Shown here in pieces: positions 43,123 through 50,734 of a stretch of 60,700 bases of DNA (the first letter of the stretch is position 1; each line of letters opens with the position of its first letter). The notes beneath the pieces are model-generated. The model saw only the letters and a program-made list of their open reading frames with translations, had not been told where the DNA came from and searched no databases. Made by a program: the position numbers and the translations under genes. Source of the stretch: Streptomyces sp. JJ36 (GTDB lineage Bacteria; Actinomycetota; Actinomycetes; Streptomycetales; Streptomycetaceae); contig NZ_JACYHE010000032.1 in the NCBI RefSeq assembly GCF_021696945.1, positions 1 to 60,700 on the forward strand, in the 5' to 3' direction.

Positions 43123-44109
43123 ATGCCGAGAACATCCCCGCCGCCCGACGACTCCGCGAAGGGGACGGGCGGGCGGCGCCCGAAGGGACGGAAGTCCTCC
43201 GGAGACGGAGGGAAGGAGCGTGATCCCCGGACGAGGCCCGCAGGAGGCCGCTGGATCCTCGGCAGCGGCAGGTCCGCGGCGGACGGCAAGCCGGCCGGGG
43301 GCGGGAAGTCCGCCCAGGACGGAAAGTCCTCGCCTGGGGCGAAGTCCGCCGGGGGCGCGCAGCCCGCGCGGGAACGGAAGTCCCGCGGCGGCCGGTCCCG
43401 CGCGCGGAGCTCCGGCGGCCGCGCAGGTGCCCGTACGGAGACCGCCGGCCGGAAGCGGAAGACCGGCCCGAAGGGCGCAACCGGCGGAAAGGGCACGACC
43501 GGCCGCAAGGGCACGACCGGCCGCAAGGGCGCCGGCGGCGCAGAGCGGCCCGCCGGTGCGGACCGGCCTGCGGAGGCCGCTGCGCAGCGCGCCCCGGCGG
43601 CGCCCCCGCCCTGGGTGCGGGTGCCGGCCATGCTGCTGGCCTTCGGGGCGATGGTGGTGTTCGCCGTGCTGCTGGCCCGGGTGACCCTGAACGAGTCCGC
43701 CGCCTCCGAGGCCCTGATCCACACCAACCTGCGCCCCGGCGACTCGATCCGGGCCTACCTCGAACGTCCCGGCTTCCGCGACACGGTCAAGCAGCTCGGC
43801 GGCAACATCGTGCTGGGCGTGCCGTTCGGCCTGCTGCTGCCGGTGCTGGTGCCCCGGGCGCGGGGGCTGCTGCGGGTGGCGCTGGTCACCGCCGTGGTGA
43901 TGGTCCTGGTGGAGCTGGTGCAGGGCGCCCTCATCACCGGGCGCGCCTTCGACATCGACGACGTGCTGCTCAACACCACGGGCGCGCTGCTCGGCTATCT
44001 CCTGCTGGGCCGGCGCCTGGGCCGGGCGGTCCACCCGCGGCGCCGCCACTGGTGGCACCGGTTCACCCGGAGTGAGCCTCAGGGCTCCGCGCCGAAGTCC
44101 CGTGCGTAG
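43123..44109 (+). CDS. VanZ family protein with Lys/Arg-rich N-terminal tail
   Basis: This is a 328-aa protein from ATG 43123, with GGGGGAG 3 nt upstream. The first 160 residues are low-complexity and highly basic, with repeats such as GTTGRKGTTGRKG and SGGKSxxDGKSS. The VanZ domain (about 165-310) has a first helix VRVPAMLLAFGAMVVFAVLL, then LRPGDSIRAYL, GGNIVLGVPFGLLLPVLVPR, and the hallmark ALITGRAFDIDDVLLNTTGA and LLGYLL. The basic tail resembles a histone-H1-like DNA- or polyanion-binding extension and is Lys-rich for Streptomyces. Its function is unknown. The 3' end overlaps the convergent TPR gene by 31 bp. Confidence 0.85.
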   Translation: MPRTSPPPDDSAKGTGGRRPKGRKSSGDGGKERDPRTRPAGGRWILGSGRSAADGKPAGGGKSAQDGKSSPGAKSAGGAQPARERKSRGGRSRARSSGGRAGARTETAGRKRKTGPKGATGGKGTTGRKGTTGRKGAGGAERPAGADRPAEAAAQRAPAAPPPWVRVPAMLLAFGAMVVFAVLLARVTLNESAASEALIHTNLRPGDSIRAYLERPGFRDTVKQLGGNIVLGVPFGLLLPVLVPRARGLLRVALVTAVVMVLVELVQGALITGRAFDIDDVLLNTTGALLGYLLLGRRLGRAVHPRRRHWWHRFTRSEPQGSAPKSRA

Positions 44110-44579
44110 AGCTCCAGAGCCCGCCGGTACTGCTGGACGGACGGATCGGTGCTGGTGGCCGCGAGCAGCCGCAGCAGGATCCGCAGCGACTCGTCCGCCT
44201 GCCCGGTGTGGAACAGGGCCATGGCCAGGAACGCCTGGAGGGCGCCGTCGTCCGGGTGGTCCGCCACGCCCCGGCGGAGCGTGGCGACGGCCTCCTCGTA
44301 CCGGCCCAGCACCCGGTAGGTGCTGCCCAGCCCGAGCAGCGCGCCCCGGCGGTCCTCGTCGGGCAGGCCCTCGCCGGCGAGGGCGCGTTCGTAGAACGGG
44401 ACGGCCTCGGCCTCCAGGCCCAGCCGGTCGTGGACCGAGGCCGCGTGATACGCCACCTCGGCGTCCCCGGGAAGCCCGGCGGCCAGCTCCGTCAGCCGTT
44501 CCCGTGCCTCCTCCAGGCGCCCCTGCTCCTGCAACGCGGCGGCCGCCGCCAGCACCTCGTCCCTGCTCGCTGCACTCAT
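44079..44579 (-). CDS. Tetratricopeptide repeat protein
   Basis: This is a 166-aa soluble helical protein with TPR-like pairs: DEVLAAAAALQEQGRLEEAR, AEVAYHAASVHDRLGLEAEA, GALLGLGSTYRVLGRYEEAV, and LQAFLAMALFHTGQADESL. A protein-interaction role is expected. It ends by overlapping the VanZ gene tail to tail. The partner is unknown. Confidence 0.9.
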   Translation of the reverse strand: MSAASRDEVLAAAAALQEQGRLEEARERLTELAAGLPGDAEVAYHAASVHDRLGLEAEAVPFYERALAGEGLPDEDRRGALLGLGSTYRVLGRYEEAVATLRRGVADHPDDGALQAFLAMALFHTGQADESLRILLRLLAATSTDPSVQQYRRALELYARDFGAEP

Positions 44580-44677
44580 GCGCCCAGGGTGTCAGGCGGG
44601 AGGGCCCGGGCGGGGGTGCGGCGAAGCCCGGAACGGCGTGCGGGCGGGAGAGATGCGCCCTTGCAGAGCACTAGCAG

Positions 44678-44696
44678 TTAGGTTAGCCTCACCTGA
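44678..44696. promoter_or_regulatory. Iron box (DmdR1/IdeR site) for the siderophore-binding protein gene
   Basis: TTAGGTTAGCCTCACCTGA is a close match to the actinobacterial iron box TTAGGTTAGGCTAACCTAA. It lies 63 nt upstream of ATG 44760, so expression should be repressed by iron through the DtxR-type regulator. Confidence 0.9.
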
Positions 44697-44759
44697 ATTT
44701 GCCCGGACGTGTGTGCGTCCGGGCCGCTCCACCGTCCCACGAGAGGCGCATCCGTACCC

Positions 44760-45737
44760 ATGTCCACCACCGCCTTCCACCGCCGCGCCGTCCTGACCGG
44801 CACCGCCGTCGCCCTCGCCCTCACCGCCACCGCCTGCGGGGGCTCGGAGGACGGGAAGGGCGGTTCCCAGGACGCCGGGGGCGCGACCCACACGGTGAGC
44901 ACGGCGATGGGCGAGGTCGAGGTCCCCGAGGACCCGCAGCGCGTGGTCGTCCTCGACACCGACGCCCTGGACTCCGCCGTCACCCTCGGCGTGCAGCCGG
45001 TCGGCGCGGTGGCCGCCGAGCCCGGCCGGCCCCTCTCCACCTACCTGCCCGAGAAGAAGCTGAAGGGCGTGGAGACGGTCGGCACCATCGGCACGCCCAA
45101 CCTGGAGAAGATCAACTCCCTGGACCCGGACCTCATCCTCAGCAGCAAGGTCCGCGACGAGAAGAACTACGACAAGCTCTCCGCCATCGCCCCGACCGTC
45201 TTCACCGAGACCACCGGCCCCACCTGGCGAGAGAACTTCACATTGCACGCCGAGGCGCTGGGCGAGGAGAAGAAGGCCGAGCAGGTCGTCGCCGACTACG
45301 AGCAGCACATCGAGGAGGTGCGCGAGACGCTCGGCGGCCCGGAGCAGGCGAAGAAGTCCACCGTCGGCTTCGTGCGCTTCATCGAGGGCGCCGACATCCG
45401 GCTCTACAAGAACGACACCTTCATCGGCTCGATCTTCCAGGACCTCGGCGTCGGCCGCCCCGAGAACCAGGACGGCACCGGCTTCTCCCTCGACGTCAGC
45501 CCGGAGCAGATCGACAAGGCGCAGGCCGACATCATCTTCTACTCCACCTACGGCGACCCGGAGAAGGCCGACGAGACCAAGGTGACCCGGAGCGGCCTCT
45601 GGAAGGGCCTGGACGCGGTACAGAACGACCGGGCCTTCCGGGTGGACGACAACCTCTGGATGCTGGGCATCGGCTACACCGGCGCCGGGCAGATCCTGGA
45701 CCAGATGGAGAAGCACCTCGGCGGCTCCGACGCCTGA
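44760..45737 (+). CDS. Ferric-siderophore ABC transporter substrate-binding lipoprotein
   Basis: This is a 325-aa lipoprotein starting at ATG 44760 with GAGAGG about 13 nt upstream. A twin-Arg-like signal (HRRAVLTGTAVALALTATAC) ends at the lipobox Cys near residue 26. The rest is a type III periplasmic-binding fold: RVVVLDTDALDSAVTLGVQP, INSLDPDLILSSKV, and a late WKGLDAVQNDRAFRVDDN with WMLGIGYTGA. Such proteins bind hydroxamate or citrate-type ferric siderophores and deliver them to a permease. No permease gene adjoins. An iron box precedes it, and it converges on the NIS biosynthetic operon, so it is the likely receptor for that product. Confidence 0.93.
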   Translation: MSTTAFHRRAVLTGTAVALALTATACGGSEDGKGGSQDAGGATHTVSTAMGEVEVPEDPQRVVVLDTDALDSAVTLGVQPVGAVAAEPGRPLSTYLPEKKLKGVETVGTIGTPNLEKINSLDPDLILSSKVRDEKNYDKLSAIAPTVFTETTGPTWRENFTLHAEALGEEKKAEQVVADYEQHIEEVRETLGGPEQAKKSTVGFVRFIEGADIRLYKNDTFIGSIFQDLGVGRPENQDGTGFSLDVSPEQIDKAQADIIFYSTYGDPEKADETKVTRSGLWKGLDAVQNDRAFRVDDNLWMLGIGYTGAGQILDQMEKHLGGSDA

Positions 45738-45977
45738 CCTGCGGGCACCCGGGGCTCCCGGGGCGGCCTCGCCAGGCTTCCGAGCGGCCCCCACCGACGC
45801 CCACGGCGGGTGTCCCGGTGCGCGGCGCCGGGGCACCCGCCGCCCGGGCGAACGGTGAGCGCGGCGCCGCGTGCCCGTCCGGCCTGCTGTGCGCGCACGA
45901 CTCCGGGGCCCGGGGGCCGCGCGCCCACACGCCGTGCACGGACCGGCGCGCCCGCACGCCGTGCCCCGGACCGGCGG

Positions 45978-47366
45978 CTAGAGCCGTTCGAAGCCGCGCA
46001 TCCGCTCCCAGTCGGTCACGGCCGTCTCGAAGGCGGCCAGTTCGGCCCGTGCCGCCTGCGCGTAGTGCGCGACGACGTCCGCGCCGAACGCCCGCACCGC
46101 CCGGTCGCTGCGCTCCCAGCGGTGCAGCGCCTCGCCCAGCGTGCCGGGCAGCCGGGGCACCGTGGCGTCCGCCAGCGCGTTGCCGGGGTGCGGGGCGGGC
46201 AGCGGCAGCCGGTGCTCGACGCCGTACAGCCCGGCGGCCACCGCGGCCGCGACCGCCAGGTACGGGTTGGCGTCGCCGCCCGGCACCCGGTGCTCGATCC
46301 GCAGCCCGGCCCCGGCGCCGACGACCCGGACCGCGCAGGTGCGGTTGTCCCACCCCCAGGCGATCCCGGAGGGTGCGAAGCCGCCCGCCCGCAGCCGCTT
46401 GTACGAGTTCACGTTCGGCGCCATGAGCAGTGCGAACTCCGGCAGGCAGGCGAGCTGCCCGGCCACGAAGTGCCGCATCAGGGCGGACATGCCCAGCTCC
46501 GCGTCCGGGTCGGCGAAGACCGGGGAACCGTCCTCGCCGCGCAGCGAGAGGTGCAGGTGGCAGGAGTTGCCCTCGCCCGCGCCGAACTGCGGCATGAAGG
46601 TGAGCGCCGCACCCTCCGCGGCGGCGATCTGCTTGGCGCCGTTCTTGAAGAAGACGTGGTCGTCGCAGGCGGCCAGCGCCTCCGCGTACCGGAAGACGAT
46701 CTCGTACTGGCCCGGGTGGCACTCGCCGCGCGCGGTCTCCAGGGCCAGCCCGGCCCGTACCATCTCGCGCCGGATGCGGCGCACCACCGGCTCGACGCCC
46801 TCCAGCCCCTGGAGGGCGTAGTCCACGTTGTGCCGGGTGGCGGGGGTCAGCCCGTGGTAGCGGCGCTCCCAGGCCTCCCGGTAGGTGTCGAGGAAGACCA
46901 GGAACTCCAGCTCGGTGCCCGCGTACGCCCGCAGCCCGCGCGCGGCGAGCCGGTCGAGCTGGCCGCGCAGCACCTGCCGCGGCGCCATGCCGACGGGGGA
47001 GCCGTCCGGCCAGTGGGCGTCGGCGAGCACCTGGGCCGTGCCGGGGTCCCACGGCGGGCAGCGCAGGGTCCCCGGGTCGGGGCGCAGCACGAAGTCGCCG
47101 AAGCCGCTCTCCCAGGCGTCCACGGCGTAGCCGGGGCCGGTGTCCATCTCCACGTCGGTGGCGAGCAGGTAGACGCAGGCGCCGAAGCCCTCGGTGACCG
47201 TCTCCTGGAGGAAGTACGGCGCGGCGAGCCGGCTGCCCTGCAGCCTGCCCTGGAGGTCGGGGACGGCGACGACGACCTCCTCGATCTCGCCGGACGCCGC
47301 CCGGGCGCGCAGTTCCCCGTACGGGGCGTGGCGGTCGTGCGGGGCGGTCTCTTCGGCGGCGGTCAT
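45978..47366 (-). CDS. Glutamine synthetase-like enzyme, last gene of the NIS operon
   Basis: This is a 462-aa GS-family protein. Core motifs are ELEFLVFLDTYR with catalytic Glu, ECHPGQYEIVFRYAEALAAC, NSCHLHLSLRGED, MAPNVNSYKRLR and RIEHRVPGGDANPYLAVAAA. Family members include GlnA itself and the Streptomyces GlnA3/GlnA4-type enzymes that gamma-glutamylate polyamines and ethanolamine. Start ATG 47366 overlaps the stop of the IucA/IucC gene (ATGA). Its place in a siderophore operon suggests it joins glutamate to an amine, either in the siderophore or in removing excess diamine. This is inference. Confidence 0.85.
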   Translation of the reverse strand: MTAAEETAPHDRHAPYGELRARAASGEIEEVVVAVPDLQGRLQGSRLAAPYFLQETVTEGFGACVYLLATDVEMDTGPGYAVDAWESGFGDFVLRPDPGTLRCPPWDPGTAQVLADAHWPDGSPVGMAPRQVLRGQLDRLAARGLRAYAGTELEFLVFLDTYREAWERRYHGLTPATRHNVDYALQGLEGVEPVVRRIRREMVRAGLALETARGECHPGQYEIVFRYAEALAACDDHVFFKNGAKQIAAAEGAALTFMPQFGAGEGNSCHLHLSLRGEDGSPVFADPDAELGMSALMRHFVAGQLACLPEFALLMAPNVNSYKRLRAGGFAPSGIAWGWDNRTCAVRVVGAGAGLRIEHRVPGGDANPYLAVAAAVAAGLYGVEHRLPLPAPHPGNALADATVPRLPGTLGEALHRWERSDRAVRAFGADVVAHYAQAARAELAAFETAVTDWERMRGFERL

Positions 47367-49153
47367 ATCCGGCCTCCTGCCAGCGGGTTGGGAACGGTGC
47401 CGTGCACGACGTCAAAGCCCTCGTCCTTCTCCGCGCGGTCGTGGAAGGCGCCGCCGAGGAGCTGCTCCCGGTTGAGGGCGACGCGGCCGAACTCGGGGGC
47501 GAGCAGCCCGAACTCCGCGAACCGGTCGGCGAGCTGCGGGAACCGCGCGTGGTAGCGCTCGACCTCCGCCCGTACCAGCGACCAGAACTCCCGCTCCGGC
47601 ACCTCCAGGGACTCCGCGACGAGCGGCGCGAAGTGCCGGAAGTGCCCGGCGAAGACCGCGCTGAGCAGCGAGTGCGCCAGCTCCCGGGCGGGCCAGCGGA
47701 GCAGGACGGCGTCCGCGTCCGCCGGCAGACCGGCGTACTCGGGCCGCGCCCCGGGCAGCAGGTTGACGTCCTCCGCGAAGTCCTTCACCGCGATGCCGGA
47801 CGGCACCTCGCCGGCGTCGGAGAGCAGCACGGTGTTCTCGCCGTGCGGGCAGAAGGCCACGCCGTGCCGGTAGAGATGGTGCAGCAGGCCCGGGAGCAGC
47901 GCGGCGAAGAATCGTTCCAGCCAGGCGCGGGCGGGCAGCCCGGAGCGCGCGACCAGCTCCGCGACGAGGGTGCGCCCGTCGGAGCCGGTGCCGAGCAGGG
48001 CCGCCAGGGTGCGGGCGCGTTCGCCCTCCCGCAGCAGGCCGGCGAGCGGCTCCCGCCAGACTGCGCCGAGGAGCTCGTGGTAGCGGTACGGGGCGTCCGC
48101 GACCGCGTCGTAGAGGGGGTGCCGGACGGCCACCGAGGCGACCTCGCCGAGCGGGTGGAAGCGCAGCTCGTCCCGCAGGTACGGGTCGGCGGCGCGCAGC
48201 GCGTGCAGCCAGCGGCTCACCTCGGGGGCGGCCGCCGTCGGGCCGGGCGCCAGCCCGCGCCACACCAGGGTGTTGCGGATGAGCAGCGGCACCTTGACGT
48301 CCCGGCGGTGCGGGTGGTCGAGGTTGGTGAGGGTACGGACCGACTGGAGCGGGCGGTACCGGTCCGGCCCCTCGCCGAGCGGCACGATCCGGCCGTCGGC
48401 GAGGTAGGGGGCGAAGAGGGGGGCCACGGCCTCGTCCCAGTGGAACGGGTGCACCGGCAGCCAGACGAAGTCCGCGGCGGCCCGGCCGCTCTCCGCGCAG
48501 GCGGCGCCGAGCACGGCGGCGAACTCCTCCCGCACCCCCGGGTCCAGCTCCTCGGCCAGCAGCCGCTCGGCGTCCAGCCCGGGCCCCCCGGCGTAGCCGG
48601 CGAGGGTGCGGTGCACCGCGGCCCAGCGCAGCCGTACGGTTCCGGCGGCCTCGGGGGCGTAGGCGGCGCTGTCGGCGGCGGAGAAGCCCAGCCGGCCCTT
48701 GTTGAGCAGCATGCAGGGGTGGCCGTTCTGGTGGGTCTCCAGGTCGGCGTGGGAGAGGTCGGCGAGGGCGGCGGCGGGCACCGCGCGGGCGAGGACCCGG
48801 GCCTCGGCCTGCCGGGTGGCGGTGAGTTCGCGGAGCACCTCGGCGGTGGTGGGGCCGTCCCAGCCGAGCAGCGGGCGGGCGTCCAGCAGCAGCCGTTCCG
48901 GGCCGGCTTCCTCCCCGGCGGGCGGTGCGGGGTGGCGGCGCGGGGAGTCGGGGTCGACGCGCCAGGCGCCGAACGCGCCGCGGGTGGCGCGCAGCGTCCA
49001 GTGCACGCCGTCCGCGAGAGCCAGGCGGTACGCGCCGGGGGCGTCCGGCACCGGCTCGGGCAGCAGCAGCTCCTCGTACGCGAATTCCTCGAGCGCCTTG
49101 ACCAGCAGCCGGCTCCCGGCCCGTGCCCAGAGGGCGGAGGGGGTCGGTGTCAT
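47363..49153 (-). CDS. IucA/IucC family siderophore synthetase (second copy)
   Basis: This is a 596-aa NIS synthetase of usual length. ATP/carboxylate-binding hallmarks are NGHPCMLLNKGRLGFSAAD and AAYAPE near residues 148-175, VWLPVHPFHWDEAV, LQSVRTLTNLDHPHRRDVKV with the phosphate-binding Ser/Arg, and HGVAFCPHGENTVLL with the basic/acidic pair of the C-terminal domain. It condenses a carboxylic acid with an amine or hydroxylamine using ATP. GHPCMLLNKGR differs from the GHPFHPAPKSR of the other copy, so the two likely act on different carboxylates or steps. Confidence 0.93.
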   Translation of the reverse strand: MTPTPSALWARAGSRLLVKALEEFAYEELLLPEPVPDAPGAYRLALADGVHWTLRATRGAFGAWRVDPDSPRRHPAPPAGEEAGPERLLLDARPLLGWDGPTTAEVLRELTATRQAEARVLARAVPAAALADLSHADLETHQNGHPCMLLNKGRLGFSAADSAAYAPEAAGTVRLRWAAVHRTLAGYAGGPGLDAERLLAEELDPGVREEFAAVLGAACAESGRAAADFVWLPVHPFHWDEAVAPLFAPYLADGRIVPLGEGPDRYRPLQSVRTLTNLDHPHRRDVKVPLLIRNTLVWRGLAPGPTAAAPEVSRWLHALRAADPYLRDELRFHPLGEVASVAVRHPLYDAVADAPYRYHELLGAVWREPLAGLLREGERARTLAALLGTGSDGRTLVAELVARSGLPARAWLERFFAALLPGLLHHLYRHGVAFCPHGENTVLLSDAGEVPSGIAVKDFAEDVNLLPGARPEYAGLPADADAVLLRWPARELAHSLLSAVFAGHFRHFAPLVAESLEVPEREFWSLVRAEVERYHARFPQLADRFAEFGLLAPEFGRVALNREQLLGGAFHDRAEKDEGFDVVHGTVPNPLAGGRI

Positions 49154-49249
49154 GGGTGTGCCTCCTCGGGGGACGACGATTGCGGAGTGCGGGGCTCCCG
49201 CCCGGCCAGCCCGGAGCCGCCGTGCGTGGGGCGCGCTGCGCGGCGGCCG

Positions 49250-50734
49250 TCACCGGGGGGCGGCGGCACGGGGAACGGGGACGCGGGCGGAGGCCGGGGC
49301 ACCGGGCTCCGGTGCCCCGAAGGTGGTCCAGGCGGCCCGCTCCGGCACCGGCACCACCGCCTTCCCCGCGACGGCGTTGAGGATGGTCGCGGCGCGCCAG
49401 GCGCCCAGGGTCAGGTCGGGGGCGCCCACGCCGTGGGTGTGCATCTCGGCGTTCTGCACGTAGAGCGCCCCGGTGACCGCCGGGTCGAGCGCCACCCGGT
49501 AGGTGCCGTCCACCCGGTAGCGGCCCTGGGCGTCCCAGTCCACGAGCCCGGCCAGCGGCTCCAGGAAGGCCGGGCGCACCGGCGCGTACCCGGTGGCGGC
49601 GACGACGGCCGAGGTGCGCACCGCGAACTCGGCGCCCTGCTCGACATGGCGGCAGACCAGCCGCAGCCCCCCGCCGGCCGCGTCCACGGCGCCCCCGGCA
49701 TCCCGTACGCGGGGCTCCGCGGCGACCACCTCCACGCCCGGGTGCAGGGCGGCACGTGGTGCGGCCCCGCCGATCGTCCGCTCGTACAGTTCGTCGTGCA
49801 GCTCCGCCAGCGTCTCCTCGCTCACGCCCTTGTAGAGCTGCCACTGCTCGCGCACCAAACGGTCCCGCCGCTCCGCGGGAAGCCCGCGGAAGTAGCGGAC
49901 GTAGTCAGGGGTGAAGTGCTCCAGGCCGATCTTGGAGTACTCCATCGGTGCGAAGGCGGGGGACCGGGCCAGCCAGCGCACGTACGGGCCGCCCTCCCCG
50001 TGCCCGTCCTGCCGGCGGAGCAGGTCGAGGGCCACCTCGGCGCCGGACTGGCCCGCCCCGAGGACGGTCACGTCGTCGAGGGCGGCGAGCGCCGCGCGGT
50101 GCGCGCGGTAGTCCGCGCTGTGCAGCACCCGTACGCCCGCCGGGGCCGGCCCGGGCGACCCGCCGGACGCTCCGGGGGCCCCGGCGAGGAACGGCCGCAG
50201 CGGCTCCGGCACCACCGGCTCGGTGCCGACGCCCAGCACCACCTGCCGCGCCCGCATCCGAACGCGCCCCCCGCCGGGGGTGCGGTGCTCGGCCACGAAG
50301 ACCTCCGCTCCCGCGTCCCACTCCAGCGCCGTGACCTCCGCACCGAAGCGGCAGGACGGCAGCCGCTCGGCGACCCAGCGGCAGTAGTGGTCGTACTCGC
50401 GCCGCGGGATGTGGAAGCGTTCCGCGAAGAAGAAGGGGAACAGGCGGTCGTGCGCCCGCAGGTAGTTCAGGAACGACCAGGGGCTGGTCGGGTCCGCCAT
50501 GGTCACCAGGTCGGCGAGGAACGGCACCTGGAGCACGGTGCCCTCCAGCAGCAGCCCGGGGTGCCAGGAGAAGGCGGGCCGGGCGTCCAGGAAGCAGGTG
50601 CGCAGCCCGGGGACGCCGTCCGCGAGGGCGGCCAGCGAGAGGTTGAACGGGCCGATGCCCACGCCGAGCAGGTCGTACGGCTCCCCGGCGGACCCGGCGG
50701 ACGGCCCGGCGGCGCTGCGGTGGTGGTCGGTCAC
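49250..50734 (-). CDS. L-lysine/ornithine/diamine N-monooxygenase
   Basis: This is a 494-aa FAD- and NADPH-dependent N-hydroxylase of the IucD/SidA/DesB family. Seen are LLGVGIGPFNLSLAALADGV (FAD), FSWHPGLLLEGTVLQVPFLA, VTVLGAGQSGAEVALDLLRR (NADPH), and SAVVAATGYAPVRPAFLEPL. It N-hydroxylates a primary amine, giving the hydroxylamine from which a hydroxamate is made. GTG 50734 overlaps the stop of the first IucA/IucC gene (GTGA), so it is coupled. The diamine is probably produced by the two decarboxylases in the same operon. Confidence 0.92.
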   Translation of the reverse strand: MTDHHRSAAGPSAGSAGEPYDLLGVGIGPFNLSLAALADGVPGLRTCFLDARPAFSWHPGLLLEGTVLQVPFLADLVTMADPTSPWSFLNYLRAHDRLFPFFFAERFHIPRREYDHYCRWVAERLPSCRFGAEVTALEWDAGAEVFVAEHRTPGGGRVRMRARQVVLGVGTEPVVPEPLRPFLAGAPGASGGSPGPAPAGVRVLHSADYRAHRAALAALDDVTVLGAGQSGAEVALDLLRRQDGHGEGGPYVRWLARSPAFAPMEYSKIGLEHFTPDYVRYFRGLPAERRDRLVREQWQLYKGVSEETLAELHDELYERTIGGAAPRAALHPGVEVVAAEPRVRDAGGAVDAAGGGLRLVCRHVEQGAEFAVRTSAVVAATGYAPVRPAFLEPLAGLVDWDAQGRYRVDGTYRVALDPAVTGALYVQNAEMHTHGVGAPDLTLGAWRAATILNAVAGKAVVPVPERAAWTTFGAPEPGAPASARVPVPRAAAPR

